From: Acinetobacter tianfuensis
GTDB lineage: Bacteria; Pseudomonadota; Gammaproteobacteria; Pseudomonadales; Moraxellaceae
Assembly (NCBI RefSeq): GCF_003611465.1
Contig: NZ_RAXV01000023.1
Span: forward strand, 1-61,253
Direction of reading: 5' to 3'
DNA length: 61,253 bases
In this document: positions 17,697 to 27,457 of the stretch, in pieces
How the letters are laid out: the number at the start of each line of letters is the position of its first letter
Numbering within the stretch: the stretch's first letter is position 1
The notes under the pieces: model-generated
The model's input: the letters and a program-made list of their open reading frames with translations, nothing else
Database searches by the model: none
What the model was told of the DNA's origin: nothing
Position numbers and translations under genes: made by a program

Positions 17697-17726
17697 AAAA
17701 AAAGCCAGTCATGAACTGGCTTTTTT
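17697..17726. terminator. bidirectional terminator
   Basis: The stem GCCAGT/ACTGGC with a 5-base loop is flanked by A7 and T6, between the convergent genes at 17319 and 17742. Confidence 0.9.
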
Positions 17727-17741
17727 ATGTCTGCAGCAATC

Positions 17742-19055
17742 TTAGATTTGATTGTTTACATCGTCATTTTTAGTTTCACGAATAAGCAGGAATGCAATCA
17801 GTGATAAAATCGAGGCAGCTGTTAAATAGTAGCCTACAGCATATAGGCCATATTCAGTAGCAAGCTTTGTTGCAATCAGGGGTGCAAATGATGCGCCGAA
17901 GATGCCAGCTAAGTTGAATGTTAAAGCAGAGCCTGTATAGCGGACAGATGTCGGGAAAATCTCAGACAGTACAGTGCCGATAGGGCCATAGGTTAAGCCC
18001 ATAATTGCAAGGCCGATACAGAGGAACAGGAACACGATCAGCGTGCTGCCAGATTCAAGCATGTCGGCAAAGAAAATACCGAAAATTGCTGAAACGACAC
18101 ATACGCCAATGGATGTCGCTTTACGGCCAAACTTTTCTGCAAATACAGCAGAAAGCGGAATGAAGGCTGCAAAACACAGTGTTGCAACGAGCTGCAGCTG
18201 CAGGAATTCTTCACGTGTATAGCCCAGCTGTTTGGTACCCCATTGTAGTGCAAATACTGTTGTCAGGTAAAATACAACAAACGTACAGATGGCAGCGATT
18301 GTGCCTAATACGAGCATTTTAGAATGCTTTTTGAAAACCTGTACAAAAGGTACGTTCACTTCTTTTTGCTTATCCAGAACGTTTTGGAAAGCTGGTGTTT
18401 CATGAAGTTTCAAGCGGATCCATAAACCGACAATCACAAGCAGCGCGCTTGAAATAAATGGAATACGCCAGCCCCACTGCATAAACTCTGCTTCAGACAT
18501 GAAGTGGCCCAGTGTGAGGAATGAACCCGTCGCAAGAATGAAGCCGATTGGAGCGCCCAGCTGCGGGAACATGCCGTACCATGCGCGTTTGCCTTCAGGC
18601 GCGTTTTCAGTTGCAAGCAATACTGCGCCTGACCATTCACCGCCTAAACCTAGACCTTGGCCTAAACGGCACAGTGCTAATAATAACGGTGCAACGATGC
18701 CAATTTGACCATATGTAGGGAGCAGGCCAATGGCAACGGTTGAAAGGCCCATTGTCAGCAAAGCTGCAACTAAGGTGGCTTTACGGCCGATACGGTCGCC
18801 TAAATGGCCGAACAGTGCTGCGCCAATCGGGCGGGCAATAAATGCAATTGCGAATGTAGCCAAAGACTGAATCGTGGCGGTCATTGGATCGGTACTTGCA
18901 GGGAAGAACAAGTAAGGGAAAATAATGACAGCCGCAGTGGCATAAATATAGAAATCGAAGAATTCGATTGTTGTACCTACCAGACTTGCGGTAAGTACAC
19001 GTGCTTTTGAATTAGCTGGCTGCTGTTCAGTGGCAGCAGTATTTGATGACGCCAT
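17742..19055 (-). CDS. MFS transporter, metabolite:H+ symporter (MHS) type
   Basis: 437 residues with twelve predicted helices. MHS-type signatures are SLVGTTIEFFDFYIYATAA in helix 1, GHLGDRIGRK in the 2-3 loop and GLGLGGEWSGAVLL in helix 5. The subfamily moves organic acids, betaines and similar solutes with protons; the substrate cannot be assigned. It stands alone between terminators. Confidence 0.88.
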   Translation of the reverse strand: MASSNTAATEQQPANSKARVLTASLVGTTIEFFDFYIYATAAVIIFPYLFFPASTDPMTATIQSLATFAIAFIARPIGAALFGHLGDRIGRKATLVAALLTMGLSTVAIGLLPTYGQIGIVAPLLLALCRLGQGLGLGGEWSGAVLLATENAPEGKRAWYGMFPQLGAPIGFILATGSFLTLGHFMSEAEFMQWGWRIPFISSALLVIVGLWIRLKLHETPAFQNVLDKQKEVNVPFVQVFKKHSKMLVLGTIAAICTFVVFYLTTVFALQWGTKQLGYTREEFLQLQLVATLCFAAFIPLSAVFAEKFGRKATSIGVCVVSAIFGIFFADMLESGSTLIVFLFLCIGLAIMGLTYGPIGTVLSEIFPTSVRYTGSALTFNLAGIFGASFAPLIATKLATEYGLYAVGYYLTAASILSLIAFLLIRETKNDDVNNQI

Positions 19056-19201
19056 GGGGAAACCTTACACTTACTAAAAATAATAGAACTTAGTTTTAAA
19101 AGCGTAATCTTTTTAAAAAAGGCGTAATTTCTTAAAAAAATACGAAAGACCTGCTTACAGACTACGGGATTAGGGTCACTAAAAAATGTAGTGTCAGCGG
19201 T

Positions 19202-19849
19202 TTATACCACGTAAAGATAAATCGACAGGAAATGTGATCCTGCGCCTATCAATACAAAAATATGCCAGATAGCGTGTGTGTATCTTACCTTTTTTAGCGC
19301 ATAAAACAATGCGCCGATGGTGTATGCAAGGCCGCCTATGACCAGTAAGGTTAAAGATTGATCGGATAAAAATGCTTTCATATCATCCATGACCAGCAGG
19401 GCCAGCCAGCCCATCACCAAATAGGCAATAAGTGAAAATTTCTGAAAACGGTTAATGAAAATTAACTTGAATAGTGTTCCAATAAGAGCAATCACCCATA
19501 GCGCGATCAGCAAATATTGTGCTTTCGCTGTTGGAATGGCGATTGCAAGAAAAGGGGTATAAGTGCCTGCGATTAAATAATAGATAGCTGTGTGGTCAAG
19601 CTTTTTATAGAAATAGCGCCGGTCTGCTGTTGTGCTCAAATGATATAATGTAGAGGCAGAAAACAGCAAAATCATACTCAGTGCATATACCCACAGACCC
19701 ATCCATTGACCGAATGGCAGATAAGAGCCTTTAATAATCAATAAAATACCGGCAATAAGTGCTAATAATGCGCCTAAGCCATGGCTAAGAAAGTTTAAGC
19801 GTTCTTCACGCGGGTCATAATCTGGAAGCAGTGGAGCGTTATTTACCAT
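19202..19849 (-). CDS. trhA: hemolysin III family / TrhA membrane protein
   Basis: 215 residues with seven predicted helices and the PAQR-like motifs: REERLNFLSHGLGALLALI at the N-terminus, STLYHLS, a DHTAIYYLIAGTYTPF segment, and HAIWHIFVLIGAGSHF at the end. The conserved histidines and Asp are those of the metal site in this family. TrhA proteins affect membrane energetics and fluidity; the hemolysin name is historical. Confidence 0.9.
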   Translation of the reverse strand: MVNNAPLLPDYDPREERLNFLSHGLGALLALIAGILLIIKGSYLPFGQWMGLWVYALSMILLFSASTLYHLSTTADRRYFYKKLDHTAIYYLIAGTYTPFLAIAIPTAKAQYLLIALWVIALIGTLFKLIFINRFQKFSLIAYLVMGWLALLVMDDMKAFLSDQSLTLLVIGGLAYTIGALFYALKKVRYTHAIWHIFVLIGAGSHFLSIYLYVV

Positions 19850-19950
19850 TTTGTGTCGCTCATTTTAAATATACATGTGTATAGTAATTGAATTTTGCAT
19901 TTAGCGTAAGAAGATTTAAACTTTAGCTTAAGTATTTTCAGGTTTACCTT

Positions 19951-21174
19951 ATGTCCGTTTTGGCTACACTCTTCCCGCAGGAACAGCAATTTTTAGAAAC
20001 GTTCCAGCAAGCGCTTGAATCGAATCAATTTGATCGCTTAATCCTGAGCCAATATAAAGGCGAACTTGAACAATTGGAAAAAATGACTCTGCGGGTCATT
20101 TCTGTACAAAATGAAAAAGTCCTCAGCTGTTTATACCGTTATAAGACTCAAGATGTGACAAAAAACTATTCTTTAGATCATGCGCTGCAGCAAGTCACTG
20201 AATTGCTGCTGTGCTGCAGGCAGGCGAATTTAATCACGGCCAGTGAAGAGCTGCAGCTGAAGAAAAATAAGAAAAAAGCCATGCTTGCGGTCACGAAGAA
20301 AACAGCCGCTGCTGAAAATACGGCAGCAGCGGCTGCGCACCATGACCGCAGCAAACACCGCTATGTGGACCAAGGCAGCTTATTTCTGCAGCCTTTAGGC
20401 ATTACCGATGCCAAAGCGCAAATCATTCCAAGCATGGCGCGCAAATGGAAACAAATTAATAAATTTGTGGAAATTTGTGCAGGCGCGCTGGATCAAATTA
20501 AAACGGATGGCAAACCTTTGCATGTGGTGGACTTCGGTTCTGGTAAAGGCTATCTCACTTTTGCTTTATATGATTATTTAGCGAAGCATCAGCAAACACC
20601 TTTTGTGACAGGGGTAGAGCTGAACCCGAAAATGGTCGAGTTTTGCAAAAATGTGGCGGCGCAGTCCAAGTTTACACAGCTGGATTTTTTCCAAGGTGAT
20701 GTGCGTACTTATGATCCAGAGCAGCTGGATGTCATGATTGCGCTGCATGCCTGTGATGTGGCGACAGACTTTGCTATTCACACAGGTATCCGCTTAAATG
20801 CGCAAATGATTATGTGCGCGCCGTGCTGCCATAAAGAGCTGCGTCCTCAGCTGGAAGCGCCAAAAGTCTTATCACCAATGCTGCAGTTCGGGATTCATGC
20901 GGGCCAGCAAGCTGAAATGCTGACGGATACAATTCGTGCTTTGTTGCTTAAAGCTCATGGTTATGAAACGAAGGTTTTTGAGTTTGTTGCCCTTGAGCAT
21001 ACCAGTAAAAATAAAATGATTTTGGCGGTCAAGCGTAATCAGGCTGCAGAACCAGATGCTGCAGTGCTGGCTCAAATTCATGCCTTAAAAGAAATGTATG
21101 GTATTCAAAAGCATTCATTGGAGCTGCTGCTGAATGATCAATGGGATCAGCAGAATATTGGCTGCAAGTGCTGA
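19951..21174 (+). CDS. SAM-dependent methyltransferase (Methyltransf_32-like)
   Basis: 407 residues. The N-terminal 120 are helical. The Rossmann methyltransferase core has DFGSGKGYLTFAL as the SAM-binding loop and GVELNPKMVEFC as motif II, followed by HACDVATDFAI and the cysteine pair in MCAPCCHKEL. This resembles the METTL25/Methyltransf_32 group. The substrate is unknown; RNA or protein are both possible. The gene is followed 11 bases later by an acetyltransferase gene. Confidence 0.8.
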   Translation: MSVLATLFPQEQQFLETFQQALESNQFDRLILSQYKGELEQLEKMTLRVISVQNEKVLSCLYRYKTQDVTKNYSLDHALQQVTELLLCCRQANLITASEELQLKKNKKKAMLAVTKKTAAAENTAAAAAHHDRSKHRYVDQGSLFLQPLGITDAKAQIIPSMARKWKQINKFVEICAGALDQIKTDGKPLHVVDFGSGKGYLTFALYDYLAKHQQTPFVTGVELNPKMVEFCKNVAAQSKFTQLDFFQGDVRTYDPEQLDVMIALHACDVATDFAIHTGIRLNAQMIMCAPCCHKELRPQLEAPKVLSPMLQFGIHAGQQAEMLTDTIRALLLKAHGYETKVFEFVALEHTSKNKMILAVKRNQAAEPDAAVLAQIHALKEMYGIQKHSLELLLNDQWDQQNIGCKC

Positions 21175-21185
21175 GGAAATCAAAA

Positions 21186-21626
21186 ATGTCTGAATTTAAA
21201 ATTATTTCTGGCAGCTGGGCAAGTTTAGCGTCAGCAGTTAAGCCTATTCGTGAAGCGGTGTTTATTCAAGAGCAGCAGATTGCGCCAGAAGATGAATGGG
21301 ATGCAGAAGATGCGGTTTCTTTGCAGTTTGCTGTTTATGATCAGCAGCAGGTCATTGCGACTGCGCGGCTGCTTGAAAATGGCAGCATAGGCCGTGTGGC
21401 GGTGCTTAAAGCTCATCGCGGGTTGGGTATAGGCAAACAGCTGATGCTGGAAATTATTCGTCAGGCCAAACGGCAGCAAAGGTCTTTTGTGAAATTGTCA
21501 GCGCAAGAGCATGCCATTCCATTTTATGCTGCTTTAGGTTTTCAAGTGCAAGGTGAAACATATTTAGATTGCGGGATTGTGCATGTTGATATGCAGATGG
21601 TCTTAGAAGAGGCGATCAAGATCTGA
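21186..21626 (+). CDS. GNAT family N-acetyltransferase
   Basis: 146 residues from the ATG at 21186, preceded by GAGGAAA; an upstream start inside the methyltransferase gene is unlikely. The acetyl-CoA loop is seen as VLKAHRGLGIGKQLM, followed by PFYAALGFQVQGETYLDCGI. It resembles the YjcF/ElaA-like branch. The substrate is unknown. It is likely co-transcribed with the methyltransferase, and a strong terminator follows. Confidence 0.85.
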   Translation: MSEFKIISGSWASLASAVKPIREAVFIQEQQIAPEDEWDAEDAVSLQFAVYDQQQVIATARLLENGSIGRVAVLKAHRGLGIGKQLMLEIIRQAKRQQRSFVKLSAQEHAIPFYAALGFQVQGETYLDCGIVHVDMQMVLEEAIKI

Positions 21627-21667
21627 TGATCCAGTCCGCTGCGAGATGATCTAAACACATCTAAGCA

Positions 21668-21701
21668 ATAAAAAAGCGCTGTATCAATCAGCGCTTTTTT
21701 T
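21668..21701. terminator. bidirectional terminator
   Basis: The stem AGCGCTG/CAGCGCT is flanked by A- and T-runs, between the acetyltransferase gene and the minus-strand gene at 21712. Confidence 0.88.
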
Positions 21702-21711
21702 ACAGGTATTC

Positions 21712-22053
21712 TTAGTGGCCGTGGCCATTTTCAGTATTGCCGTGCTGCATGCTGCTGTCCATATTGGCATGCTGTTCTTCACTCATCTGCATTTCAGAGG
21801 CTGATTGAGCTGATGCAGCTTCGCGGGCTTCTTTATCGGCCTGAGCTTTTGCTAACGATTCTTCAGACATTGCAGGCGCACTTTTAAATGCATGCTGAGT
21901 TGTCTGATCTTTTTTCTGCTGGCTAGGCATATAGTCTGGTTCGTTGGTTACTGCAAGCCAAAAGAAACCCATGAACAACAAGCTTAATACACTGAAAAGA
22001 ATTAATGCTTTCCAGCCCCATGGCGATTTTTCAGGAGAAGATTGATCTGTCAT
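21712..22053 (-). CDS. single-pass protein with Met/His-rich tail
   Basis: 113 residues from the ATG at 22053; a TTG six codons upstream is the alternative. A single hydrophobic segment lies near residues 15-36. The remainder is polar, alanine/glutamate-rich, and ends in repeated methionines and histidines (MDSSMQHGNTENGHGH). Such a tail could bind copper or other soft metals in the periplasm, but no metal-resistance gene is adjacent. Function is unknown. Confidence 0.55.
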   Translation of the reverse strand: MTDQSSPEKSPWGWKALILFSVLSLLFMGFFWLAVTNEPDYMPSQQKKDQTTQHAFKSAPAMSEESLAKAQADKEAREAASAQSASEMQMSEEQHANMDSSMQHGNTENGHGH

Positions 22054-22152
22054 AACAGCGTACTCAGTCAAGAATAAGAATAAAAATTCCGTTACTTTAT
22101 AACATAGTTTTTATTTGAATGGAGCAGAGATTGTCCTGCATTGAAAATGAAT

Positions 22153-22172
22153 AAAGGAGCCGAGGCTCCTTT
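22153..22172 (-). terminator. terminator after the fadB-like gene
   Basis: The stem AAAGGAGC/GCTCCTTT has a 4-base loop, with an AT-rich TTTATTCATTTT tail on the minus strand. Confidence 0.65.
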
Positions 22173-22189
22173 AACTTTAGATGCTAACT

Positions 22190-24322
22190 TTAGATTTTTT
22201 CAGCTTTGGCTGCTTTATCTTTCAGTAACTGAGGCGCTTTAAAACGCTCGCCGTATTTTGCTTCTAATGTATTTGCACGCAATAGCGCTTTTTCTAAACC
22301 ATATTGATTTAAAAACTGCAAAGCGCCGCCTGTCCAAGGCGCAAAACCAATACCGAAGATCGAACCGATATTGCCGTCTACAGTGGATGCAAGTACACCT
22401 TCTTCGAGGCAGCGTAAGGTATCCAGTGACTGAACAAACAGAAAGCGGTCAATCATTTCCTGCTCTGAGATGTCATTGTCTTTCTGCCATTTGCTTAAGC
22501 CGTCCCATAGGTGCTTTTTACCGCCTTCTGGATATTCATAAAAACCTGCACCCGCTGCTTTGCCTTTACGTCCGAATTCATGAATCATGCTTTGAATCAC
22601 ATCATCAGCACCAGAGCGAGGCAGGTCTTTGCCTTCGGCTTGCAGGGCCTTACGTGTTTCATTTGCCACATGTTCAGAGAGCGTCAGTGATACTTCATCC
22701 TGAATGGCCAATGGTCCAACAGGCATGCCTGCTTTTAACGCCGCCATTTCAATGCGGGCAGGGTGCACGCCTTCAGACAGCAGACGTAAACCTTCTTGCA
22801 CAAAGGTGCCAAATACACGGCTGGTAAAGAAGCCGCGGCTGTCATTGACCACAATTGGCGTTTTACCAATTTGCTGCACATAGTCATAGGCTTTGGCTAA
22901 GGTTTCAGCAGATGTATTTTTCCCCTTGATAATTTCAACCAATTGCATTTTATCGACAGGGCTAAAGAAATGCAGGCCAATAAATTTGGCTTGATCTTTT
23001 GATGCATTGGCTAAGCCTGAAATGGGCAAAGTAGAGGTATTCGATGCAAAAATACCGCCCTCTGCTAAATAGGCTTCGGCTTCTTGCGTCACTTTGGCTT
23101 TCAATTCGACATTTTCAAAGACAGCTTCAATAATCAGATCACAGCCTTGTAAATCGGCAGCATCCGCAGTGGCATGAATCAGTCCTAAGATTTGATCACG
23201 TTTTTCTGCACTTAAACGGCCTTGTGATACTTTTTTATCCAGCAATTTTTGGCTATAGGCTTTGCCTTTTTCTGCATTTTCAAGTGATACATCTTTAAGT
23301 ACAACTGCAATGCCTTTCGATGCTGTCGCATATGCAATACCAGCACCCATCATGCCTGCGCCTAAAATACCGACTTTAGCTGCTTGCCATTTCGGCACGT
23401 CTTTTGGACGGCTTGCGCCAGATTTAATGGCATTCAGGCCGTGCCAAAAAGTGCCGATCATATTTTTAGAAATTTGACCTGTTGCAAGATAAGTAAAGTA
23501 ACGTGATTCAATGGTGAGCGCCATATCGACATCCACTTGAGCGCCTTCAACCGCTGCCGACATAATGGCTTCGGGTGCAGGGTAACATCCCTTGGTTTTG
23601 TCACGCAGCATAGCAGGGGCAATTGCTAACATTTGCGCCACAGCAGGTGTGGATGGCGTACCGCCCGGAATTTTATAGCCTTTTACATCAAAGGGCTGCA
23701 GAGACTTAGGATTGGCTTTGACCCAAGCAATCGCTTTATCCATCAGCTCTTGTTTAGATTCTGCAGTGTCTTGAATGAGTCCCAGTGATTTGGCTTTTTC
23801 GACACCAATTTGTTTACCTTCCATCAAGAGCGGAAATGCATTTTGTAAACCCAATAAACGCACCATACGCACAATGCCGCCACCGCCCGGCAGTAAGCCT
23901 AAGGTCACTTCAGGCAAGCCAAACTTTGCCTTAGCATCATTCAGCGCGATACGGTAGTGACAGCCGAGCGCTAATTCCCAGCCACCGCCCAATGCCGTGC
24001 CATTCAGTGCCGCCGCGACTGGAATACCGCGGGTTTCGATATAACGCAGTTTGGCTTTCATATCTTCAATCATGTTGAAGAAATCTGTTGCATGCTCAGG
24101 TGTAGCTTGAATCAGTTCATCGAGGTCACCTCCGGCAAAGAAGGTTTTTTTGTTCGAGCGTAAAATAATCCCTGCGATATTTTCGTCTGCTTGCAGTTTG
24201 TCTACCGTTTCTGCCAAGGCTGTGCGGAAATCTGCATTCATGGTGTTGGCAGATTGGTTTGGAGAATCTAAAGTTAAAATGACGATATTGTCGGCATTTT
24301 TTTCAAATTGAATTGCGCTCAT
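22190..24322 (-). CDS. fatty-acid oxidation multifunctional enzyme (FadB/FadJ-like)
   Basis: 710 residues. The N-terminal enoyl-CoA hydratase domain (about 1-190) has GGGWELALGCHYRIA and LGLLPGGGGIVRM. The 3-hydroxyacyl-CoA dehydrogenase domain (about 310-490) has the NAD loop ILGAGMMGAGIAYA and HFFSPVDKMQLVE, followed by the C-terminal dehydrogenase units. It catalyses hydration and oxidation steps of beta-oxidation. The N-terminus is closer to FadJ than to E. coli FadB. It follows the thiolase gene on the same strand after a 321-base gap, longer than in typical fadAB operons. Confidence 0.92.
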   Translation of the reverse strand: MSAIQFEKNADNIVILTLDSPNQSANTMNADFRTALAETVDKLQADENIAGIILRSNKKTFFAGGDLDELIQATPEHATDFFNMIEDMKAKLRYIETRGIPVAAALNGTALGGGWELALGCHYRIALNDAKAKFGLPEVTLGLLPGGGGIVRMVRLLGLQNAFPLLMEGKQIGVEKAKSLGLIQDTAESKQELMDKAIAWVKANPKSLQPFDVKGYKIPGGTPSTPAVAQMLAIAPAMLRDKTKGCYPAPEAIMSAAVEGAQVDVDMALTIESRYFTYLATGQISKNMIGTFWHGLNAIKSGASRPKDVPKWQAAKVGILGAGMMGAGIAYATASKGIAVVLKDVSLENAEKGKAYSQKLLDKKVSQGRLSAEKRDQILGLIHATADAADLQGCDLIIEAVFENVELKAKVTQEAEAYLAEGGIFASNTSTLPISGLANASKDQAKFIGLHFFSPVDKMQLVEIIKGKNTSAETLAKAYDYVQQIGKTPIVVNDSRGFFTSRVFGTFVQEGLRLLSEGVHPARIEMAALKAGMPVGPLAIQDEVSLTLSEHVANETRKALQAEGKDLPRSGADDVIQSMIHEFGRKGKAAGAGFYEYPEGGKKHLWDGLSKWQKDNDISEQEMIDRFLFVQSLDTLRCLEEGVLASTVDGNIGSIFGIGFAPWTGGALQFLNQYGLEKALLRANTLEAKYGERFKAPQLLKDKAAKAEKI

Positions 24323-24432
24323 AAATTTTATCCAAATATTTTTTATGACGTTGCTAGTGATTTTTGAGATTTAAATTATTCATAGTCACTACGGAGTCTT
24401 TCCAAATTTATTCATTACGGTTATTTCATTTC

Positions 24433-24453
24433 AGCTAAAGCAGTGCTTTAGCT
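24433..24453. promoter_or_regulatory. perfect dyad between thiolase and fadB-like genes
   Basis: AGCTAAAGCA and TGCTTTAGCT, 10-base arms around one base. It has no following T-run, so it is more likely a protein-binding site or RNA processing hairpin than a terminator. Confidence 0.4.
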
Positions 24454-24495
24454 TCATTCAGGTTCGACCTACCTTGCGAAATATATTTCTCATTT

Positions 24496-24605
24496 GGCAA
24501 AAGTAGGCAAAACCATTTGTCATCCACAAAACCTGTCAAATAATGTCTTTTTTCTAAAAATTCGCAGAAACATTGTTTTCAAGTTTTGCTCAGGTTGTGG
24601 ATGAC
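24496..24605. repeat. inverted repeat and phased GGCAAAA repeats in the fad intergenic region
   Basis: GTCATCCACAA(AA)CCTG at 24519-24535 is matched in inverse by CAGG(TT)GTGGATGAC at 24591-24605. Just outside, GGCAAAA occurs at 24496 and 24506, exactly 10 bases apart. The two long arms could form a stem in the thiolase-fadB transcript or be paired operators. The 24323-24643 gap holds no gene that I can see. Confidence 0.4.
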
Positions 24606-24643
24606 ACATACTAAGTATCAGATGTGGTGTACGGTTAGGTTAA

Positions 24644-25849
24644 TTAAACCAACTCAATAATCGTTGCGATGCCCATGCCGCCGCCTACACACAAGGTCGC
24701 TAAACCGCGCTTTTTACCTTGGCGTTCTAGTTCATCCATCAGTGTGCCTAAAATCATGGCGCCTGTTGCACCCAGCGGATGTCCTAATGCAATTGCGCCG
24801 CCATTCACATTGACTTTGGCAGGGTCAACGTTGAGTTCGGTAATAAAACGCATCACAACGGCTGCAAAAGCTTCGTTCACTTCAAACAGGTCAATGTCAT
24901 CAATGCTTAAGCCAGCTTTGGCTAAGGCTTTACGTGCAGCAGGGGCAGGGCCAGTCAACATGATGGTTGGGTCTGCTCCGACAAGGGCAGTGGCAAGCAC
25001 TTTAGCGCGCGGTTTTAGGCCTTGTTCTTGTACTGCTTTTTCAGAAGCCAGCAGTACCACCGCAGCGCCATCGACAATCCCTGATGAGTTGCCTGCATGG
25101 TGTACATGATTCACTGCGCCGACTTCTGGATATTTTTGCAATGCAATCGCATCAAAGCCCATTTGTCCCATCATGGCAAAACTAGGATTGAGTTTGCTTA
25201 AGCCTTCTGCTGTGGTGGTTGGTTTAATAAATTCATCTTTGGCTAAAACTGTCACGCCTGCTTTGTCTTTGACTGCTACGACGGATTTGTCGAAATAGCC
25301 ATTAGCTTGCGCTGCTGCGGCTTTTTGTTGAGAGTTAGCAGCAAAGGCATCAACATCTGCTCGGCTATAACCATCAATGGTGGCAATTAAATCGGCTCCG
25401 ATGCCTTGCGGAATAAAGTCACAGGCCATATTGGTTTCAGGGTCGAGCGCCCAAGGACCGCCGTCACTGCCCATTGGCACACGAGACATTGACTCTACAC
25501 CGCCTGCAACGACGAGGTCTTCCCAGCCAGAACGCACTTTTTGCGCTGCCATATTCACAGCTTCTAGGCCTGATGCACAAAAACGGTTGATCTGAACGCC
25601 TGCTACATCATTGTCCCAACCAGCCGCAATAGCTGCGGTTTTGGCAATGTCCGAACCTTGGTCACCAATTGGGGTTACACAGCCTAGTACGATGTCATCG
25701 ACTGCAGCGGTGTCAAACTGATGGCGGCTTTGCAGTTCATTCAATAAGCCAGTCAGCAGGCTGATGGGTTTAACGGCATGCAGTGAACCGTCTTTTTTAC
25801 CTTTTCCGCGCGGCGTGCGAATGGCATCAATGATGTAAGCCTCGCTCAT
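24644..25849 (-). CDS. acetyl-CoA C-acyltransferase (thiolase)
   Basis: 401 residues, full-length thiolase. The nucleophile lies in [10 protein letters not shown] near residue 90. The catalytic histidines are in NEAFA and [15 protein letters not shown], and the second cysteine is in LCVGGGMG. It cleaves or forms 3-ketoacyl-CoA. With the FadB-like gene downstream it completes a beta-oxidation pair. A second, differently diverged thiolase lies at 34623. Confidence 0.93.
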   Translation of the reverse strand: MSEAYIIDAIRTPRGKGKKDGSLHAVKPISLLTGLLNELQSRHQFDTAAVDDIVLGCVTPIGDQGSDIAKTAAIAAGWDNDVAGVQINRFCASGLEAVNMAAQKVRSGWEDLVVAGGVESMSRVPMGSDGGPWALDPETNMACDFIPQGIGADLIATIDGYSRADVDAFAANSQQKAAAAQANGYFDKSVVAVKDKAGVTVLAKDEFIKPTTTAEGLSKLNPSFAMMGQMGFDAIALQKYPEVGAVNHVHHAGNSSGIVDGAAVVLLASEKAVQEQGLKPRAKVLATALVGADPTIMLTGPAPAARKALAKAGLSIDDIDLFEVNEAFAAVVMRFITELNVDPAKVNVNGGAIALGHPLGATGAMILGTLMDELERQGKKRGLATLCVGGGMGIATIIELV

Positions 25850-26060
25850 AATTCTGTCCCTATTAGATGTTTAAATTTTTTATTGGTTTTTTTGAGTGTA
25901 CGGATTAATTAAGCCAGCGCAATGATGAGAACGGGCGAGTCGTTTGATATTTTTGGTCAACGCTTGAAACTAAATAAAGTAAAAATCATCATCCATATTT
26001 AAATAACTGGTAGGCTAATAATTAGTCGAAATTTTGTAAGTTAAAAATGAAGATCTACTC

Positions 26061-26330
26061 ATGCATAAAAATGTGAAACGAGTGTTAAAAGGTCTGGCTT
26101 GGCTTGTACTAGCAGGCTGCTTAGGTTTTGTATGCATGATCGGTTTTTATATTTATATGATTTATGGCATTCATCCCTCAGATGAAGGGTCAGGCGGTTT
26201 GGCTTGTGAGTATGATCGGGACTTTCAAGTGACCAAAGCAGAAATGTATCGGATACAGGATGGAAAGCGCGTGATCACTTCAGTCGATCCAATACTTTGC
26301 GAAAAAAGCCGAGCGGATTTTCCCGAATAA
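26061..26330 (+). CDS. small single-pass membrane protein
   Basis: 89 residues. Basic N-terminus, one hydrophobic helix (about residues 12-35), then a polar domain with two cysteines (LACEYDRD and PILCEKS) that could pair in the periplasm. I recognise no family. It is divergent from the thiolase and ends in a terminator shared with the AraC-type gene. Confidence 0.6.
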   Translation: MHKNVKRVLKGLAWLVLAGCLGFVCMIGFYIYMIYGIHPSDEGSGGLACEYDRDFQVTKAEMYRIQDGKRVITSVDPILCEKSRADFPE

Positions 26331-26356
26331 AAAACCTGACCGGAGTCAGGTTTTTT
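26328..26356. terminator. bidirectional terminator
   Basis: The stem CCTGAC/GTCAGG with loop CGGA is flanked by A6 and T6, between the small membrane gene and the AraC-type regulator. Confidence 0.9.
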
Positions 26357-26380
26357 ATGTTCTATCTTTTGATTGTGAAA

Positions 26381-27391
26381 TTAGTGATAGCCATGCAGCT
26401 GACGGTATAAGCCCGGCGTTACACCTGTCCATTTCTTGAATGCGCGGTGGAAGGTGCTGGTTTCACTAAAACCCACTTGCTGCGCCACATCTTCTAAAGT
26501 TAAAGATGGGTTGAGCAGCAGGTGAATGGCAGCATCGCGGCGCAAAGCATCTTTCACGCCTTGATAGCTTTTACCTTCGGCTGCTAAACGGCGGCGTAGG
26601 GTTTGCGGTGAAAGATACAGCATAGAAGCGACATCATTCAGAGTCGGCATTTCTTCACCAATTTGACTCTTCAGCACTTCACGGATGCGCGAAGTTAAAG
26701 AGTTGGTGTTTTTAAATTTCACCAGCAGCTGCGCAGGCGCGGCTTTCAGGAACTCTTCTAAAGATTCTTCATTTTGACGGATTGGAAGATCTAAATAATC
26801 CGCCGCAAAAGTAATTTCTGTACGCGGTGAGTCAAACTGCATCACAGGCGCGAAGAACAGCGCGTCATATTCATCTGCATGATCTGGACGCGCATAGCCG
26901 AAATGTACACGTTCTAGCGGCAGGCGGCGTTCAATCAGCCACGATGCCAAGCCATGCCAAATCATCAGCATGCTTTCTGTAATGAAATGATCTGGGTCCA
27001 TTGATTGCGGAATCAGCGGCACTAAGCGCGCTTCATGTTTGTCACGCTCCAAAGTCACCGACCATTCATCGCCAAATAATTTGTAAAATTGTGAAGACAG
27101 CTCAAGCGCATCACCTAGCGTTTTAGCATGAATAATCAGCTGGCACATGATGGCGAAAGTACCTAAACGGCGCGGCTGAATATCAAAGCCGACATGCTCA
27201 TCTTGGGTTACCATCCACAGCATTTTAATAAAGCGGGTGTACTGTTCTGGTGAAATACGCGCTTTAGGCTGACGGAGCAACTCGGCTTCAATCCCGACAT
27301 GAGACAATAAAGTTTCCACATCCATGCCAAGGCGTTTTACACCCGACAAGGCTGCATTCACGAAATGGATACTGATCGTATCGCGGCTCAT
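26381..27391 (-). CDS. AraC family transcriptional regulator
   Basis: 336 residues from the ATG at 27391, chosen for its AAGGA site; the frame stays open 156 bases further. The N-terminal ligand-binding domain is of the Arabinose_bd type (about 20-210) and the C-terminal AraC helix-turn-helix pair includes LNDVASMLYLSPQTLRRRL and VAQQVGFSETSTFHRAFKKW. It is divergent from the CaiB-like gene. Repeated half-sites in the shared upstream region suggest that it controls itself and that neighbour; a role for the nearby beta-oxidation genes is possible. Confidence 0.92.
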   Translation of the reverse strand: MSRDTISIHFVNAALSGVKRLGMDVETLLSHVGIEAELLRQPKARISPEQYTRFIKMLWMVTQDEHVGFDIQPRRLGTFAIMCQLIIHAKTLGDALELSSQFYKLFGDEWSVTLERDKHEARLVPLIPQSMDPDHFITESMLMIWHGLASWLIERRLPLERVHFGYARPDHADEYDALFFAPVMQFDSPRTEITFAADYLDLPIRQNEESLEEFLKAAPAQLLVKFKNTNSLTSRIREVLKSQIGEEMPTLNDVASMLYLSPQTLRRRLAAEGKSYQGVKDALRRDAAIHLLLNPSLTLEDVAQQVGFSETSTFHRAFKKWTGVTPGLYRQLHGYH

Positions 27392-27457
27392 ACTGATTCC
27401 TTCGGACTCTTTAATGTTCACTACCGTTTGACCTAACTGACATTCAAAAAAAGTATT

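Noticed and set aside
22258..22827. 189-codon plus-strand frame antisense to the FadB-like gene
   Set aside because: Shadow frame over the conserved dehydrogenase region, with His/Leu/Arg-rich composition and no family resemblance.
24669..25109. Long plus-strand frame antisense to the thiolase
   Set aside because: It lies wholly inside a conserved thiolase gene, has repetitive Ser/Ala/Pro composition typical of a shadow frame and no start signals.
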